A stretch of DNA of 64,000 bases, taken from positions 3,720,001 to 3,784,000 of the forward strand of contig NZ_CP012981.1 of assembly GCF_001411495.1 (NCBI RefSeq). The letters run 5' to 3'. Positions within the stretch are counted from its first letter, which is position 1, and the number at the start of each line of letters is the position of its first letter. Below the pieces are notes generated by a model that worked only from the letters and a program-made list of their open reading frames with translations, was not told the origin of the DNA and made no database searches. The stretch comes from Burkholderia cepacia ATCC 25416 (GTDB lineage Bacteria; Pseudomonadota; Gammaproteobacteria; Burkholderiales; Burkholderiaceae). Positions 55,259-64,000 of the stretch are shown piece by piece. Both the position numbers and the translations under genes were made by a program.

Positions 55259-55942
55259 ATGACCTTTTCCGCCGCACTCTTCGACATGGACGGCCTGCTC
55301 GTCGATTCCGAGCGGACCATCATGAACACGTGGATCGACGTGTCGAATGCGCACGGCGTCACGCTGACCACCGCCGACTACCTGCAGATCGTCGGTCGCT
55401 CGTTCGCCGAAGGCCAGGTGATCCTGGCGCGGCTGATCGGCAACCCCGATACGTTCGACGCGGTGCGCACCCGCGTGCGCGAGCAGCTCGCGGCGCCCGA
55501 ACCGCATCCGAAGTTTCCGCTGAAGCCCGGCGCGTTCGCGCTGCTCGACGCGCTCGCGCAAGCCGGCATTCCTTGCGCGGTCGCGTCGTCGTCCGCGAGC
55601 GAGGTGATCCGCGCGCGGCTCGACGCGGTCGGCGTGCTGCCGTTCTTCCGCGCGATCGCGGGCGGCGACGAAGTCGCGCGCGGCAAGCCCGACCCGGCCG
55701 TCTACCGGCTCGCGGCCGAACGCCTCGGCGTGCCGGCACACGCATGCGTCGCGTTCGAGGACAGCGATTTCGGTGCGCAGTCGGCCGCCGGCGCGGGCGC
55801 ATCGGTCGTCACCGTGCCCGACCTGAAGGCGCCGACGCCCGAGATCGTCGCGCTGAGCCTGCACGTGCTGGCCTCGCTCGACGATGCGCTTGCGCTCGTG
55901 CCGTCGTGGTTCGGCGGGCACGATACGCGACGGCCCGCTTAG
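55259..55942 (+). CDS. HAD-superfamily hydrolase (phosphatase / beta-phosphoglucomutase-like)
   Basis: About 227 residues with HAD motif I FDMDGLLVDSE, motif II ASSSASEVIRARL, motif III-like RGKPDPAVY, and motif IV FEDSDFGAQSA. A helical cap follows motif I. A family of sugar-phosphate phosphatases (YniC/YfbT-like). Start ATG 55259; 55250 is an alternative. Co-directional with argH after 94 nt. Confidence 0.93.
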   Translation: MTFSAALFDMDGLLVDSERTIMNTWIDVSNAHGVTLTTADYLQIVGRSFAEGQVILARLIGNPDTFDAVRTRVREQLAAPEPHPKFPLKPGAFALLDALAQAGIPCAVASSSASEVIRARLDAVGVLPFFRAIAGGDEVARGKPDPAVYRLAAERLGVPAHACVAFEDSDFGAQSAAGAGASVVTVPDLKAPTPEIVALSLHVLASLDDALALVPSWFGGHDTRRPA

Positions 55943-55961
55943 ATCGCGTGCCACCCAATGC

Positions 55962-55989
55962 AAAACGGGCACCCGAAGGTGCCCGTTTT
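55962..55989. terminator. Bidirectional terminator after the HAD gene
   Basis: Perfect 12-bp stem AAAACGGGCACC (55962-55973) with GGTGCCCGTTTT (55978-55989), CGAA loop; A and T tracts on both sides, serving the convergent LprI-like gene. Confidence 0.93.
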
Positions 55990-56024
55990 GCCCTATCGCC
56001 GAACAACCGGCATCGCGGTTGCGC

Positions 56025-56852
56025 TTACTTGTTGCCCGCCGTCTCCGACAGCCGTTTCATCGTCGCGATGCGCGCGCCGATCAGGTCGACGCGGCCGTCC
56101 TCGCCGACGAGCGGCGCCGTCGCATCGCGGAACCCGACCCACGCGCGCTGCGCGCGTACGAGCGTCGCGGCCGAATGCGCAGGCATCTTGCGGCGCAGCT
56201 TCTGGTAATAGCGGTTCAGGTCGAACAGCGCGTGCTCGCACGCGGCGTCCTGTTCGCACGGGCGCACGCGGCGCACGGCCGGATCGCGCGGCGCGTTCGC
56301 CGGCTTGCCGTTCGGCCGGGCCCCACCCTGGGCCGCGCTCGTGCCGCCCTGCGCGCCGCTCGTGGCCGCCACTGGCACGGCGGCGGGCGGCGGTGCATAG
56401 CGATCGGCCGCGCCGCGCAGCGCCAGCGCGCGATCGCGCACGGGCTGCAGCTGCAGGTCGGCACTCGACATCGCGTACGACGTGCCGCGCGTGGTGTCGT
56501 ACACGGCCTTCAGCAGATGCACTTCATCCTTGCGCCACGTGAGCCAGCGGCGCTGGCTGTCCTGCCAGCCGCGCTTCGCGTCGGCCGGCGCATCCTTCAA
56601 CAGGCGCTGGTATGCGCCGTCCATCACGGCCTGCCACTGCTGCTGCGCTTCGCCCATGCACTGGATCTGGCCGGCCGGCGAAGACCGGTCGCGCCGCGCG
56701 AGGCATTGCCGCATCGCGACGTCGATCGGGTCGGCCGCCGCGACTTCCGCGTGCGCGACACCCATGCCCGCCAGCCCCGACGCGCCTGCCGCCCAGACGA
56801 CGAGCGCGGCCACCGCCGCACGCATCGCCTGGATTCGTCCGTGCGTCGCCAT
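56025..56852 (-). CDS. Exported protein with two LprI (DUF1311)-like domains
   Basis: This 275-residue protein has a signal sequence of about 35 residues (Ala/Gly-rich, ending AHA-E), then a first LprI-like domain (about 45-130) with CLARRDRSSPAGQIQCMGEAQQQW and RLLKDAPADAKRGWQDSQRRWLTWRKDE. A Pro/Ala/Gly linker (about 155-190) leads to a second (about 195-270) with CEQDAACEHALFDLNRYYQKLRRKM, then LVRAQRAWVGFRDA. Single LprI domains inhibit lysozymes. The start at 56852 overlaps the decarboxylase stop by 1 nt (TGATG), so they are coupled. Confidence 0.86.
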   Translation of the reverse strand: MATHGRIQAMRAAVAALVVWAAGASGLAGMGVAHAEVAAADPIDVAMRQCLARRDRSSPAGQIQCMGEAQQQWQAVMDGAYQRLLKDAPADAKRGWQDSQRRWLTWRKDEVHLLKAVYDTTRGTSYAMSSADLQLQPVRDRALALRGAADRYAPPPAAVPVAATSGAQGGTSAAQGGARPNGKPANAPRDPAVRRVRPCEQDAACEHALFDLNRYYQKLRRKMPAHSAATLVRAQRAWVGFRDATAPLVGEDGRVDLIGARIATMKRLSETAGNK

Positions 56853-59131
56853 CAGTCGCGCACGCAGTCGACGAAGTACTCGACGCGGCCGTTCACCTCT
56901 TCCGCGACGAGGCCGTGGATGTCGGTGTGGAAGCCCGGGAAGCGCTCGTTGAAGTCGCGCGCGAACCGCAGGTAGTTCACGATCGTCTTGTTGAAACGCT
57001 CGCCCGGAATCAGCAGCGGAATGCCCGGCGGGTACGGCGTGAGCAGGATGCTCGTCACGCGGCCTTCGAGCTCGTCGAGCGGCACGCGGTCGATCTTGCG
57101 GTGCGCGAGCTTCGCGAACGCGTCCGACGGCTTCATCGCCGGTTCCATGTCCGACAGGTACATCTCGGTCGTCAGGCGGGCGATGTCGTTCGCGCGGTAC
57201 ACGTCGTGGATCTGCGTGCACAGGTCACGCAGGCCGACACGCTCGTAGCGCGGATGCTGCGCGACGAATTCCGGCAGCACGCGCCACAGCGGCTGGTTGT
57301 TGTCGTAGTCGTCCTTGAACTGCTGCAGCTCGGTCACCATCGAGTTCCAGCGGCCCTTCGTGATGCCGATCGTGAACATGATGAAGAACGAGTACAGGCC
57401 GGTCTTCTCGACGATGATCCCGTGCTCGGCCAGGTACTTCGTGACGATCGCGGCGGGGATGCCCGTCTCGCCGAACTCGCCGTCGACGTCGAGCCCCGGC
57501 GTGATGATCGTCGCCTTGATCGGGTCGAGCATGTTGAAGCCTTCCGCCAGCGGGCCGAAGCCGTGCCAGTGGTCGTTCGGCTTCAGCATCCAGTCGTCGC
57601 GCGAACCGATGCCTTCTGCCGACAGCTCGTCCGGGCCCCACACGCTGAAGAACCAGTCGTCGCCGTATTCGGCGTCGACCTTGCGCATCGCGCGGCGGAA
57701 ATCGATCGCCTCGGCGATCGATTCCTCGACGAGCGCGGTGCCGCCCGGCGGCTCCATCATCGCGGCCGCGACGTCGCACGACGCGATGATCGCGTACTGC
57801 GGGCTCGTCGACGTGTGCATCAGGTACGCCTCGTTGAAGCGGTGCTTGTCGAACGTGCGGTTCTCCGAATCCTGCACGACGATCTGCGATGCCTGCGAGA
57901 TGCCCGCGAGCAGCTTGTGCGTCGAGTGCGTCGCGAACACGAGCGCGCCCGTGCGCGGACGCCCATCGCCGATCGCGTGCATGTCGCGATAGAAGTCGTG
58001 GAACGTCGCGTGCGGCAGCCACGCTTCGTCGAAGTGCAGCGTGTCGAGCAGGTCGCCGAGCAGGTCCTTGATCATCTCGACGTTGTAGACGACGCCGTCG
58101 TACGTGCTCTGCGTGATCGTCAGGATGCGCGGCTTCATGTCCGGGTTCTGGCGCATCGCCTCGCGCGCGAACGGGTTCGCCTCGATCTTCTTGCGGATGT
58201 TCTCCGGCTTGAACTCGTCGCGCGGGATCGGCCCGATGATGCCGAAGTGGTTGCGCGTCGGCGTGAGGAACACCGGAATCGCGCCCGTCATCGTGATCGC
58301 GTGCAGGATCGACTTGTGGCAGTTGCGGTCGACCAGCACGATGTCGCCGGGCGCGACCGTCGCGTGCCAGACGATCTTGTTCGACGTCGACGTGCCGTTG
58401 GTCACGAAGAACAGGTGGTCCGCGCTGAAGATGCGCGCCGCATTGCGCTCGGACGCGGCGACCGGGCCCGTGTGGTCGAGCAGCTGGCCGAGTTCGTCCA
58501 CCGCGTTGCAGACGTCGGCGCGCAGCATGTTCTCGCCGAAGAACTGGTGGAACATCTGGCCGAGCGGGTTCTTCAGGAACGCGACGCCGCCCGAGTGGCC
58601 CGGGCAGTGCCACGAGTACGAGCCTTCGTCCGCGTACTTCACCAGTTCCTTGAAGAACGGCGGCGCGAGCGAGTCGAGATAGACCTTCGCCTCGCGGATG
58701 ATGTGGCGCGCGACGAACTCCGGCGTGTCCTCGAACATGTGGATGAAGCCGTGCAGCTCGCGCAGGATGTCGTTCGGCAGGTGGCGCGACGTGCGCGTTT
58801 CGCCGTACAGGAAGATCGGGATGTCCGCGTTGCGGCGGCGCACTTCGGTGACGAACGCGCGCAGCTCGATGATCGCGGTCGCGAGTTCGGGCAGTTCGCC
58901 GTCCGGGCCGGTTTCGCCGAGCATGAGTTCGTCGTCGTCGATCGACAGGATGAAGCACGACGCGCGGCTCGACTGCTGCGCGAACGACGTCAGATCGCCG
59001 TAGCTCGTGAGGCCGAGGACTTCGACGCCCTCCTTCTCGATCGCTTCGGCCAACGCCCGGATGCCGGAGCCCGAGATGTTCTCGGAGCGGAAATCTTCGT
59101 CGATGATGACGACGGGGAAACGAAACTTCAT
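56852..59131 (-). CDS. PLP-dependent Arg/Lys/Orn decarboxylase
   Basis: This 759-residue protein has an N-terminal wing domain (about 1-125; MKFRFPVVIIDEDFRSENISGSGIRALAEAIEKEG) and a PLP domain with TNGTSTSNKIVWHATVAPGDIVLVDRNCHKS, HFDEAWLPHATFHDFY, and PLP-Lys in ATHSTHKLLAGISQAS. The C-terminal domain ends RVEYFVDCVRD. Acts in acid resistance or polyamine formation. The exact amino acid (Arg, Lys or Orn) cannot be told reliably by eye; length fits the adiA/speC/ldc group. Start MKFRFP at 59131. Confidence 0.93.
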   Translation of the reverse strand: MKFRFPVVIIDEDFRSENISGSGIRALAEAIEKEGVEVLGLTSYGDLTSFAQQSSRASCFILSIDDDELMLGETGPDGELPELATAIIELRAFVTEVRRRNADIPIFLYGETRTSRHLPNDILRELHGFIHMFEDTPEFVARHIIREAKVYLDSLAPPFFKELVKYADEGSYSWHCPGHSGGVAFLKNPLGQMFHQFFGENMLRADVCNAVDELGQLLDHTGPVAASERNAARIFSADHLFFVTNGTSTSNKIVWHATVAPGDIVLVDRNCHKSILHAITMTGAIPVFLTPTRNHFGIIGPIPRDEFKPENIRKKIEANPFAREAMRQNPDMKPRILTITQSTYDGVVYNVEMIKDLLGDLLDTLHFDEAWLPHATFHDFYRDMHAIGDGRPRTGALVFATHSTHKLLAGISQASQIVVQDSENRTFDKHRFNEAYLMHTSTSPQYAIIASCDVAAAMMEPPGGTALVEESIAEAIDFRRAMRKVDAEYGDDWFFSVWGPDELSAEGIGSRDDWMLKPNDHWHGFGPLAEGFNMLDPIKATIITPGLDVDGEFGETGIPAAIVTKYLAEHGIIVEKTGLYSFFIMFTIGITKGRWNSMVTELQQFKDDYDNNQPLWRVLPEFVAQHPRYERVGLRDLCTQIHDVYRANDIARLTTEMYLSDMEPAMKPSDAFAKLAHRKIDRVPLDELEGRVTSILLTPYPPGIPLLIPGERFNKTIVNYLRFARDFNERFPGFHTDIHGLVAEEVNGRVEYFVDCVRD

Positions 59132-59212
59132 GGGCGATTCTCCAAAAAGAACGACCGCGGCGCGTCACGCGCAGCGGTCACCCGGAAACTGGTGAGACGT
59201 TATGCAACCAGA

Positions 59213-59782
59213 TCAGGTTTTCGGCAGCGTGACACCGCGCTGCCCCTGATACTTGCCGCCGCGATCCGCGTACGACACGTCGCACACTTCGTCGCTTTCG
59301 AAGAAGAGCACCTGCGCGACGCCTTCGTTCGCGTAGATCTTCGCGGGCAACGGCGTGGTGTTCGAGAATTCCAGCGTGACGTAGCCTTCCCACTCGGGTT
59401 CGAACGGCGTCACGTTGACGATGATCCCGCAGCGCGCATAGGTCGACTTGCCGAGGCAGACGGTGAGCACGGTGCGCGGGATGCGGAAATATTCGACGGT
59501 GCGGGCCAGCGCGAACGAGTTCGGCGGGATGATGCACACGTCGCCCTTGAAATCGACAAACGAACCCTCGTCGAAGTTCTTCGGATCGACGATCGTCGAG
59601 TTGATGTTCGTGAAGATCTTGAATTCGTCCGCGCAGCGGATGTCGTAGCCGTAGCTCGACGTGCCGTAGCTGACGATCCGGCGGCCGTCCTCGGACGCGC
59701 GAACCTGATCGGGCACGAACGGCTCGATCATCTTGTGCTCTTCGGCCATGCGCCGAATCCATTTGTCGGACTTGATGCTCAT
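59213..59782 (-). CDS. dcd: dCTP deaminase
   Basis: This 189-residue enzyme has [38 protein letters not shown], catalytic [25 protein letters not shown] with the Glu, and AQVLFFE. It converts dCTP to dUTP for thymidylate synthesis. Full-length, intact, same strand as the decarboxylase but separated by 81 nt. Confidence 0.96.
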
Positions 59783-59894
59783 ATCGGGGCGCCTGGAAAC
59801 GCTGCGTGACGGTCAGGGAGGGCCGCTCGCGCGAGACGGCGGCCGGGAAAGGCGGACATTTTACGCGATCATCGGCGCACGCACGCGGCGGCCG

Positions 59895-60431
59895 TCAACG
59901 GATCACGCCGCAGGCGAGCGCGGGCCCCGCGCCATGCTGCGGAAACGCGGGATCGCTCGAGTCGCGGTGCACCAGCGCCGCGCGGTTCATCGCCGAGCGC
60001 ACGCCATCGAGGGCCAGATCGGGCGCGACGATGAAGCCGGCCGCGACGCCGTTCGCGTCCGCATGGATGTTGCCGAGATCGCCGGCGACGCGGGCGCCCG
60101 CGCGCAACCGGTCGGCGGCCGGCGCGAACACCTGGCCGGCGCTCGAGCCGTCGCCCGCGTTGCAGTCGCCGCGTTCATGCACCTGTAGCGCGTGATCGCT
60201 GTTGGGCGGAAGGCCGGCCAGGTTGTACGTGACCTGAACGCCGTCCGGACGCTCGACGAACGTCACCGCGCCGCGCGCCTGCGAGCCGACCGTCGGCTGC
60301 AGTTGTGCGTCGGCCCGTTTTTCGTGCGACGAGGAAAAGGAGGTGCAGCCGGCCAGCAGGCCCAGCGCGGCGGCGGCCAGCAGCGCGTACCGCACGCGGC
60401 CGGCGCGCACGCCGTGATGTCGTTGTTTCAT
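59895..60431 (-). CDS. SodC-family lipoprotein with most metal ligands missing
   Basis: This 178-residue protein has lipobox LLAGC (Cys29). The SodC frame is clear: SDHALQVHERGDC, an AGDLGNI loop, ALVHRDSSD and end ALACGVIR, with the Cys90-Cys174 disulfide pair kept. Aligned to Cu,Zn-SOD, H44 is Gln83, H46 is kept (His85), H61 is Gln100, H78 is Val115, Asp81 is kept (Asp118), and H118 is kept (His155). The segment with H69 is shortened. Loss of at least three ligands makes Cu,Zn dismutase activity unlikely. Such SodC-like proteins are known, e.g. those lacking copper ligands. Confidence 0.88.
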   Translation of the reverse strand: MKQRHHGVRAGRVRYALLAAAALGLLAGCTSFSSSHEKRADAQLQPTVGSQARGAVTFVERPDGVQVTYNLAGLPPNSDHALQVHERGDCNAGDGSSAGQVFAPAADRLRAGARVAGDLGNIHADANGVAAGFIVAPDLALDGVRSAMNRAALVHRDSSDPAFPQHGAGPALACGVIR

Positions 60432-60564
60432 TCGATCCTCATGCCGGCTGGCGGCCGTTTGACACGACGGCCGCGCCGGGCGGGTAAAGGGACCCGGGAA
60501 AAGTCGCCATGATACCGCGCCTCGCGGCGCCGTAAACAGCGTGAGGCCCCGCCCCGCAAGGGTT

Positions 60565-61656
60565 TTACGTATTTTGAACAACGATCGACGGAAACTTCGA
60601 CGTCATGTCGCGCGATCGCTCGGCAATCGCCAGTGCGACACCGCGCGCGATGTCGCGGTAACGACGGGCCAGCGCGCCTTCGGGATCGGCCGCGACCGTC
60701 GGCGTGCCGCTGTCGGCCCGCTCGCGGATCGCGATGTCGAGCGGCAGGCTGCCGAGCACGTTCACGTCGTAATCCTTAGCCATCCGCTCGGCCCCGCCAG
60801 CGCCGAAGATGTGTTCTTCGTGGCCGCAGTTCGAACAGATGTGGATGCTCATGTTCTCGACGATGCCGAGGATCGGAATCCCGACCTTCTCGAACATCTT
60901 CAGGCCCTTCTTCGCGTCGAGCAGCGCGATGTCCTGCGGCGTCGTGACGATCACCGCGCCCGTGACCGGCACGCGCTGCGCGAGCGTGAGCTGGATGTCG
61001 CCCGTGCCGGGCGGCATGTCGACGATCAGGTAGTCGAGCTCGCGCCAGTTGGTCTGGCGCAGCAACTGCTCGAGCGCGGAGGTCGCCATCGGGCCGCGCC
61101 ATACCATCGGGTTGTCTTCCTCGATCAGGAAGCCGATCGAGTTCGCCTGCAGCCCGTGGCCGACGAGCGGATTCATCGACTGGTTGTCGGGCGACTCGGG
61201 GCGCTGGCCGTGGATGCCGAGCATCGTCGGCAGTGACGGGCCGTAGATGTCGGCGTCGAGGATGCCGACCGACGCACCTTCGGCGGCGAGCGCGAGCGCG
61301 AGGTTGACGGCCGTCGTGCTCTTGCCGACACCGCCCTTGCCCGACGCGACCGCCACGATGTTCTTCACGTTCGGCAGCAGTTTCACGCCGCGCTGCACCG
61401 TGTGCGCGACGATCTCCTGCGACACGGCGACGCGCGCGTCGCGTACGCCGGGCACGGCCTGGAGCGCCGCGGTGACGCGTGCGCGCACGTCGTCGTGCTG
61501 GCTGCGCGCGGGATAACCGAGCACCACGTCGAGCGCCACGACGTCGCCGTCGATCGCGACGTTGCGCACGCCCTTGTTCGCCGCATACGGACGGCCGGTA
61601 TTGGGGTCGACGACAGCCGCCAAAGCGGCGTCGACTTGTGCCCGGTCAATGCTCAT
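60565..61656 (-). CDS. apbC: Fe-S cluster carrier P-loop protein Mrp/ApbC
   Basis: This 363-residue cytoplasmic protein has an N-terminal MIP18/DUF59 domain (about 1-85; RSQHDDVRARVTAALQAVPGVRDARV), a deviant Walker A SGKGGVGKSTTAVNLA, GILDADIYGPSLP, and a CxxC in HICSNCGHEE that holds the bridging Fe-S cluster. It carries Fe-S clusters to apoproteins. Start MSIDRAQ at 61656; an upstream reading from 61755 is less likely. Confidence 0.95.
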   Translation of the reverse strand: MSIDRAQVDAALAAVVDPNTGRPYAANKGVRNVAIDGDVVALDVVLGYPARSQHDDVRARVTAALQAVPGVRDARVAVSQEIVAHTVQRGVKLLPNVKNIVAVASGKGGVGKSTTAVNLALALAAEGASVGILDADIYGPSLPTMLGIHGQRPESPDNQSMNPLVGHGLQANSIGFLIEEDNPMVWRGPMATSALEQLLRQTNWRELDYLIVDMPPGTGDIQLTLAQRVPVTGAVIVTTPQDIALLDAKKGLKMFEKVGIPILGIVENMSIHICSNCGHEEHIFGAGGAERMAKDYDVNVLGSLPLDIAIRERADSGTPTVAADPEGALARRYRDIARGVALAIAERSRDMTSKFPSIVVQNT

Positions 61657-62007
61657 CGAAACTCCGTGAAAACGTTTTTCTCGCGCGCAAACGTCAAAAA
61701 ATATCAAATTACGCTGCGAAAATCGGGAAAAGTGAAAGAATCTGTTGCACGCCATTGCGCGAACGCGCGACCCGGCGCACTCTTCGCCTGCGGCATGCTA
61801 TGGGGCCAAATCGGCCACCAACCGCCTATATTGTAGAGGCTGACGCGTCGCACTGCCCGAACAGCCACGCTGACGGACAGGGCATGCGGCCACCTCGGCG
61901 GCTGCCGCTGGCGCAGGCCTGTCCTCCTTTTTCGGGCGGCCCGCGCGTGGAGCCGTAACTGTTGTTGTCGTCGTTGTCGACTCGTTCAACCAAGAGAGGA
62001 ATCCAAG
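61657..62007. other. Gene-free region between apbC and the OmpA-like gene
   Basis: About 350 nt with divergent genes. 61660-61760 is A/T-rich and is a likely apbC promoter region (minus strand). 61955-62000 contains a (TGTTGT/CGTCGT)-like repeat tract just before the OmpA-like gene. No gene supported. Confidence 0.5.
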
Positions 62008-62652
62008 ATGAACATGAAAATCGCGACCCGTCTGTCCGTCTTCGCATTGGCCGGCGCACTGCTGGCAGGCTGCGCCACGCAGCAAGGCAACAATACGGCC
62101 GTCGGTACCGGCACGGGTGCGGCGCTGGGCGCAGGCATCGGCGCGCTGGCGGGCGGCGGCAAGGGCGCGGCGATCGGCGCGGGCGTCGGCGCACTGGTCG
62201 GCGGCGTGACGGGTTACAACTGGCAGGCGATCAAGAACAAGCTCGCGCCGTCGGCAGCCAAGACGGGTACGCAGGTGACCGAGCAGCCGGACGGCTCGCT
62301 GAAGCTGAACGTGCCGAGCTCGGTGACGTTCGCGACGAACCAGTACGCGATCACGCCGGCCTTCACGCCGCTGCTGAACGACCTGGCGACGACGCTGAAC
62401 CAGAACCCGCAAGTGACGGCATCGATCGTCGGCTACACGGACAGCACGGGTTCGCAGCAGCTGAACCAGACGCTGTCGCAGAACCGCGCGCAGAGCGTCG
62501 TCAACGCGCTCGTGCAGCGCGGCGTTGCCGGCGGCCGCCTGTCGGCACAGGGCATGGGCCCGTCGAACCCGATCGCGGACAACGCGACGGAAGCCGGCCG
62601 CGCACAGAACCGCCGCGTCGAAATCTACCTGCGCGCAGCACAGGCGCAGTAA
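62008..62652 (+). CDS. OmpA-family lipoprotein with glycine zipper
   Basis: This 214-residue protein has lipobox LLAGC (Cys20 region), then a long glycine zipper ([37 protein letters not shown]) and a C-terminal OmpA peptidoglycan-binding domain (about 105-210) with [49 protein letters not shown] and [13 protein letters not shown]. It links outer membrane to peptidoglycan; a YiaD-like protein. RBS AGAGAGGA; monocistronic, followed by strong GC hairpins. Confidence 0.94.
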   Translation: MNMKIATRLSVFALAGALLAGCATQQGNNTAVGTGTGAALGAGIGALAGGGKGAAIGAGVGALVGGVTGYNWQAIKNKLAPSAAKTGTQVTEQPDGSLKLNVPSSVTFATNQYAITPAFTPLLNDLATTLNQNPQVTASIVGYTDSTGSQQLNQTLSQNRAQSVVNALVQRGVAGGRLSAQGMGPSNPIADNATEAGRAQNRRVEIYLRAAQAQ

Positions 62653-62670
62653 GCGCACGACGAGGGGAAG

Positions 62671-62718
62671 GCGCGGGCCCGCCGCCCGCGCAGCCCCGCC
62701 GGACAAGACTTCCGGCGG
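62671..62718 (+). terminator. GC-rich double hairpin after the OmpA-like gene
   Basis: Stem 1 GCGCGGGC (62671-62678) with GCCCGCGC (62684-62691); stem 2 CCGCCGGA (62696-62703) with TCCGGCGG (62711-62718). No T run, so it is a weak or Rho-dependent terminator or a 3' protecting structure. Confidence 0.5.
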
Positions 62719-62832
62719 AGCCGGTAACAAATCGAAAAAATTTTCGAACTTCTGTCGCAGGCCGTGGTCAGTATTTACGGTACGCGGCTGGTGTTGCCGG
62801 CGCGTCACCATTCTCCTCTTGTCGTTGTTGCT

Positions 62833-62861
62833 CCGGGGCCGTATCCGCCCCGGTTTTTTTT
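62833..62861 (+). terminator. Terminator in the intergenic region upstream of metG
   Basis: Stem CCGGGGC (62833-62839) with GCCCCGG (62847-62853), then eight Ts. A strong terminator 180 nt after the OmpA-like stop and 168 nt before metG. It fits the end of either a readthrough transcript or an independent small RNA in 62720-62861. Confidence 0.88.
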
Positions 62862-63028
62862 GCCCGCAGAATTCGTGCTGCGCCGCAGCATGTCACCGCC
62901 GGGCACGCCGCTTGCGCGGCCCCGCCCGTTCCGGCGCCCGGTCAGCGGCGCCCTGCCCGCGTCGCCGGCGCGCGCCCCTGCTAGAATCGCAGTTTCCCGT
63001 CGTTTTCCGCCGTTCCTCTACAGACCCT

Positions 63029-64000
63029 ATGTCCGCATCCGACCTCACTTCCGTGCAGGCTGCGGCGCCGCAAGGTGACCGCCAGATCCTCGTTACGTCC
63101 GCACTGCCCTATGCCAACGGGCAGATCCACATCGGCCACCTGGTCGAGTACATCCAGACCGACATCTGGGTGCGGACGCTGCGAATGCATGGCCATGAGG
63201 TCTACTACATCGGCGCCGACGACACGCACGGCACGCCGATCATGCTGCGCGCGGAGAAGGAAGGCCTGACCCCGAAGCAGCTGATCGACCGCGTGTGGAC
63301 CGAGCACAAGCGCGACTTCGACAGCTTCGGCGTGTCGTTCGACAATTTCTACTCGACCGATTCGGACGAGAACCGCGTGCTGAGCGAGAAGATCTACGTC
63401 GCGCTGCAGGAAGCCGGTTTCATCGCCGAGCGCGAGATCGAGCAGGCGTACGATCCCGTCAAGGAAATGTTCCTGCCCGACCGCTTCATCAAGGGCGAGT
63501 GCCCGAAGTGCCACGCGAAGGATCAGTACGGCGACAGCTGCGAAGTGTGCGGTTCGACCTACCTGCCCACCGAACTGCTGAACCCGTATTCGGTCGTATC
63601 GGGCGCGACGCCGGTGCGCAAGACGTCGAAGCACTACTTCTTCCGCCTGTCCGACCCGCGCTGCGAAACGTTCCTGCGCGAATGGGTGAGCGGCCTCGCG
63701 CAGCCCGAAGCGACCAACAAGATGCGCGAATGGCTCGGCGACGCCGGCGAGTCCAAGCTCGCCGACTGGGACATCTCGCGCGACGCGCCGTATTTCGGCT
63801 TCGAGATCCCTGGCGCGCCCGGCAAGTATTTCTACGTGTGGCTCGACGCGCCCGTCGGCTACTACGCGAGCTTCAAGAACCTGTGCGACCGCAACGGCGT
63901 CGACTTCGACGCGTGGATCCGCCCGGGCTCGACCACCGAGCAGTATCACTTCATCGGCAAGGACATCCTGTACTTCCACACGCTGTTCTGGCCCGCGATG
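63029..64000 (+). CDS. metG: Methionyl-tRNA synthetase (N-terminal part; runs off the window)
   Basis: The first 324 codons are visible, ending at the window edge; the rest (KMSKS loop and C-terminal domains) is outside. [49 protein letters not shown] includes the HIGH motif. The zinc knuckle has four Cys ([18 protein letters not shown]). It charges methionine to initiator and elongator tRNA. Start ATG 63029. Confidence 0.96.
   Translation, partial: MSASDLTSVQAAAPQGDRQILVTSALPYANGQIHIGHLVEYIQTDIWVRTLRMHGHEVYYIGADDTHGTPIMLRAEKEGLTPKQLIDRVWTEHKRDFDSFGVSFDNFYSTDSDENRVLSEKIYVALQEAGFIAEREIEQAYDPVKEMFLPDRFIKGECPKCHAKDQYGDSCEVCGSTYLPTELLNPYSVVSGATPVRKTSKHYFFRLSDPRCETFLREWVSGLAQPEATNKMREWLGDAGESKLADWDISRDAPYFGFEIPGAPGKYFYVWLDAPVGYYASFKNLCDRNGVDFDAWIRPGSTTEQYHFIGKDILYFHTLFWPAM

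Noticed and set aside
56612..59809. A 1065-codon plus-strand open frame over the decarboxylase and dcd
   Set aside because: Antisense shadow with Arg/Asp/Val/Leu-rich low-complexity composition; both genes on the other strand have clear family motifs.

Overview
This is a GC-rich, densely packed proteobacterial chromosome segment. It is best explained as the main chromosome of a Burkholderia species, probably the B. cepacia complex. That placement rests on strong G/C third-position bias and on a set of housekeeping genes (otsA, nadE, glnB-type PII, ppa, hemC-hemDX-hemY, ppc, argH, dcd, mrp, metG). A Burkholderia-type porin and many two- and three-gene units with ATGA or TGATG overlaps point the same way. 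It is inferred from gene content and protein signatures only; no database search was possible. No rRNA, tRNA, CRISPR array, integrase or insertion sequence was seen.

Layout. 1-7.0 kb: a truncated ecotin gene at the left edge, small envelope proteins, a DHA2-type MFS exporter, trehalose-6-phosphate synthase (otsA) coupled to a small P-loop ATPase, and two overlapping paralogous lipoproteins. 7.1-14.9 kb: a seven-gene minus-strand type VI secretion (T6SS) effector island. It holds a VgrG with a C-terminal lipase domain, an ankyrin protein with two apparent translation starts, an EagR/DcrB-type chaperone, a prePAAR/PAAR effector with an unassigned C-terminal domain, a candidate immunity gene, a TPR protein and an unknown protein. 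No T6SS structural genes are present, so it is an orphan vgrG island. 15.4-22.9 kb: an ABC transporter with a duplicated permease, a small Cas2/SinR-fold-like protein, an OmpR/EnvZ-type two-component system divergent from a Spy/CpxP-like periplasmic protein with a repeat-rich control region between them, and a pirin homologue lacking its metal-binding histidines. 23.3-26.5 kb: a complete HisJQMP-type amino-acid ABC operon. 26.6-38.4 kb: GNAT and LysR genes, a porin with a long structured leader region, PII, NAD synthetase, a FemAB-like acyltransferase, a GH3 lipoprotein glycosidase, an AraC regulator, a GIY-YIG protein with a histone-like tail, and pyrophosphatase. 38.6-44.2 kb: an aldehyde dehydrogenase-SDR-MFS catabolic unit, then an excisionase-type HTH gene overlapping an alpha/beta hydrolase-DUF4180 fusion. 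44.3-51.7 kb: the hemC-hemDX-hemY haem operon divergent from ppc. 51.8-64 kb: methyltransferase/XRE divergent pair, argH, HAD phosphatase, a pyridoxal-phosphate basic amino-acid decarboxylase coupled to a duplicated LprI-domain protein, dcd, a degenerate SodC lipoprotein, mrp/apbC, an OmpA-like lipoprotein and the 5' part of metG.

The most interesting region is the T6SS island. It appears to carry two effector modules delivered by one spike. The first is VgrG-lipase plus an ankyrin immunity protein that may be made in both a periplasmic and a cytoplasmic form. The second is a prePAAR effector with its own EagR-type chaperone and immunity candidate, whose C-terminal domain I cannot assign but which contains His and Cys motifs reminiscent of permuted NlpC/P60 hydrolases. 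Secondary points of interest are two enzymes with lost metal ligands (pirin and SodC), the hydrolase-DUF4180 fusion, and several strong inverted repeats between divergent genes.
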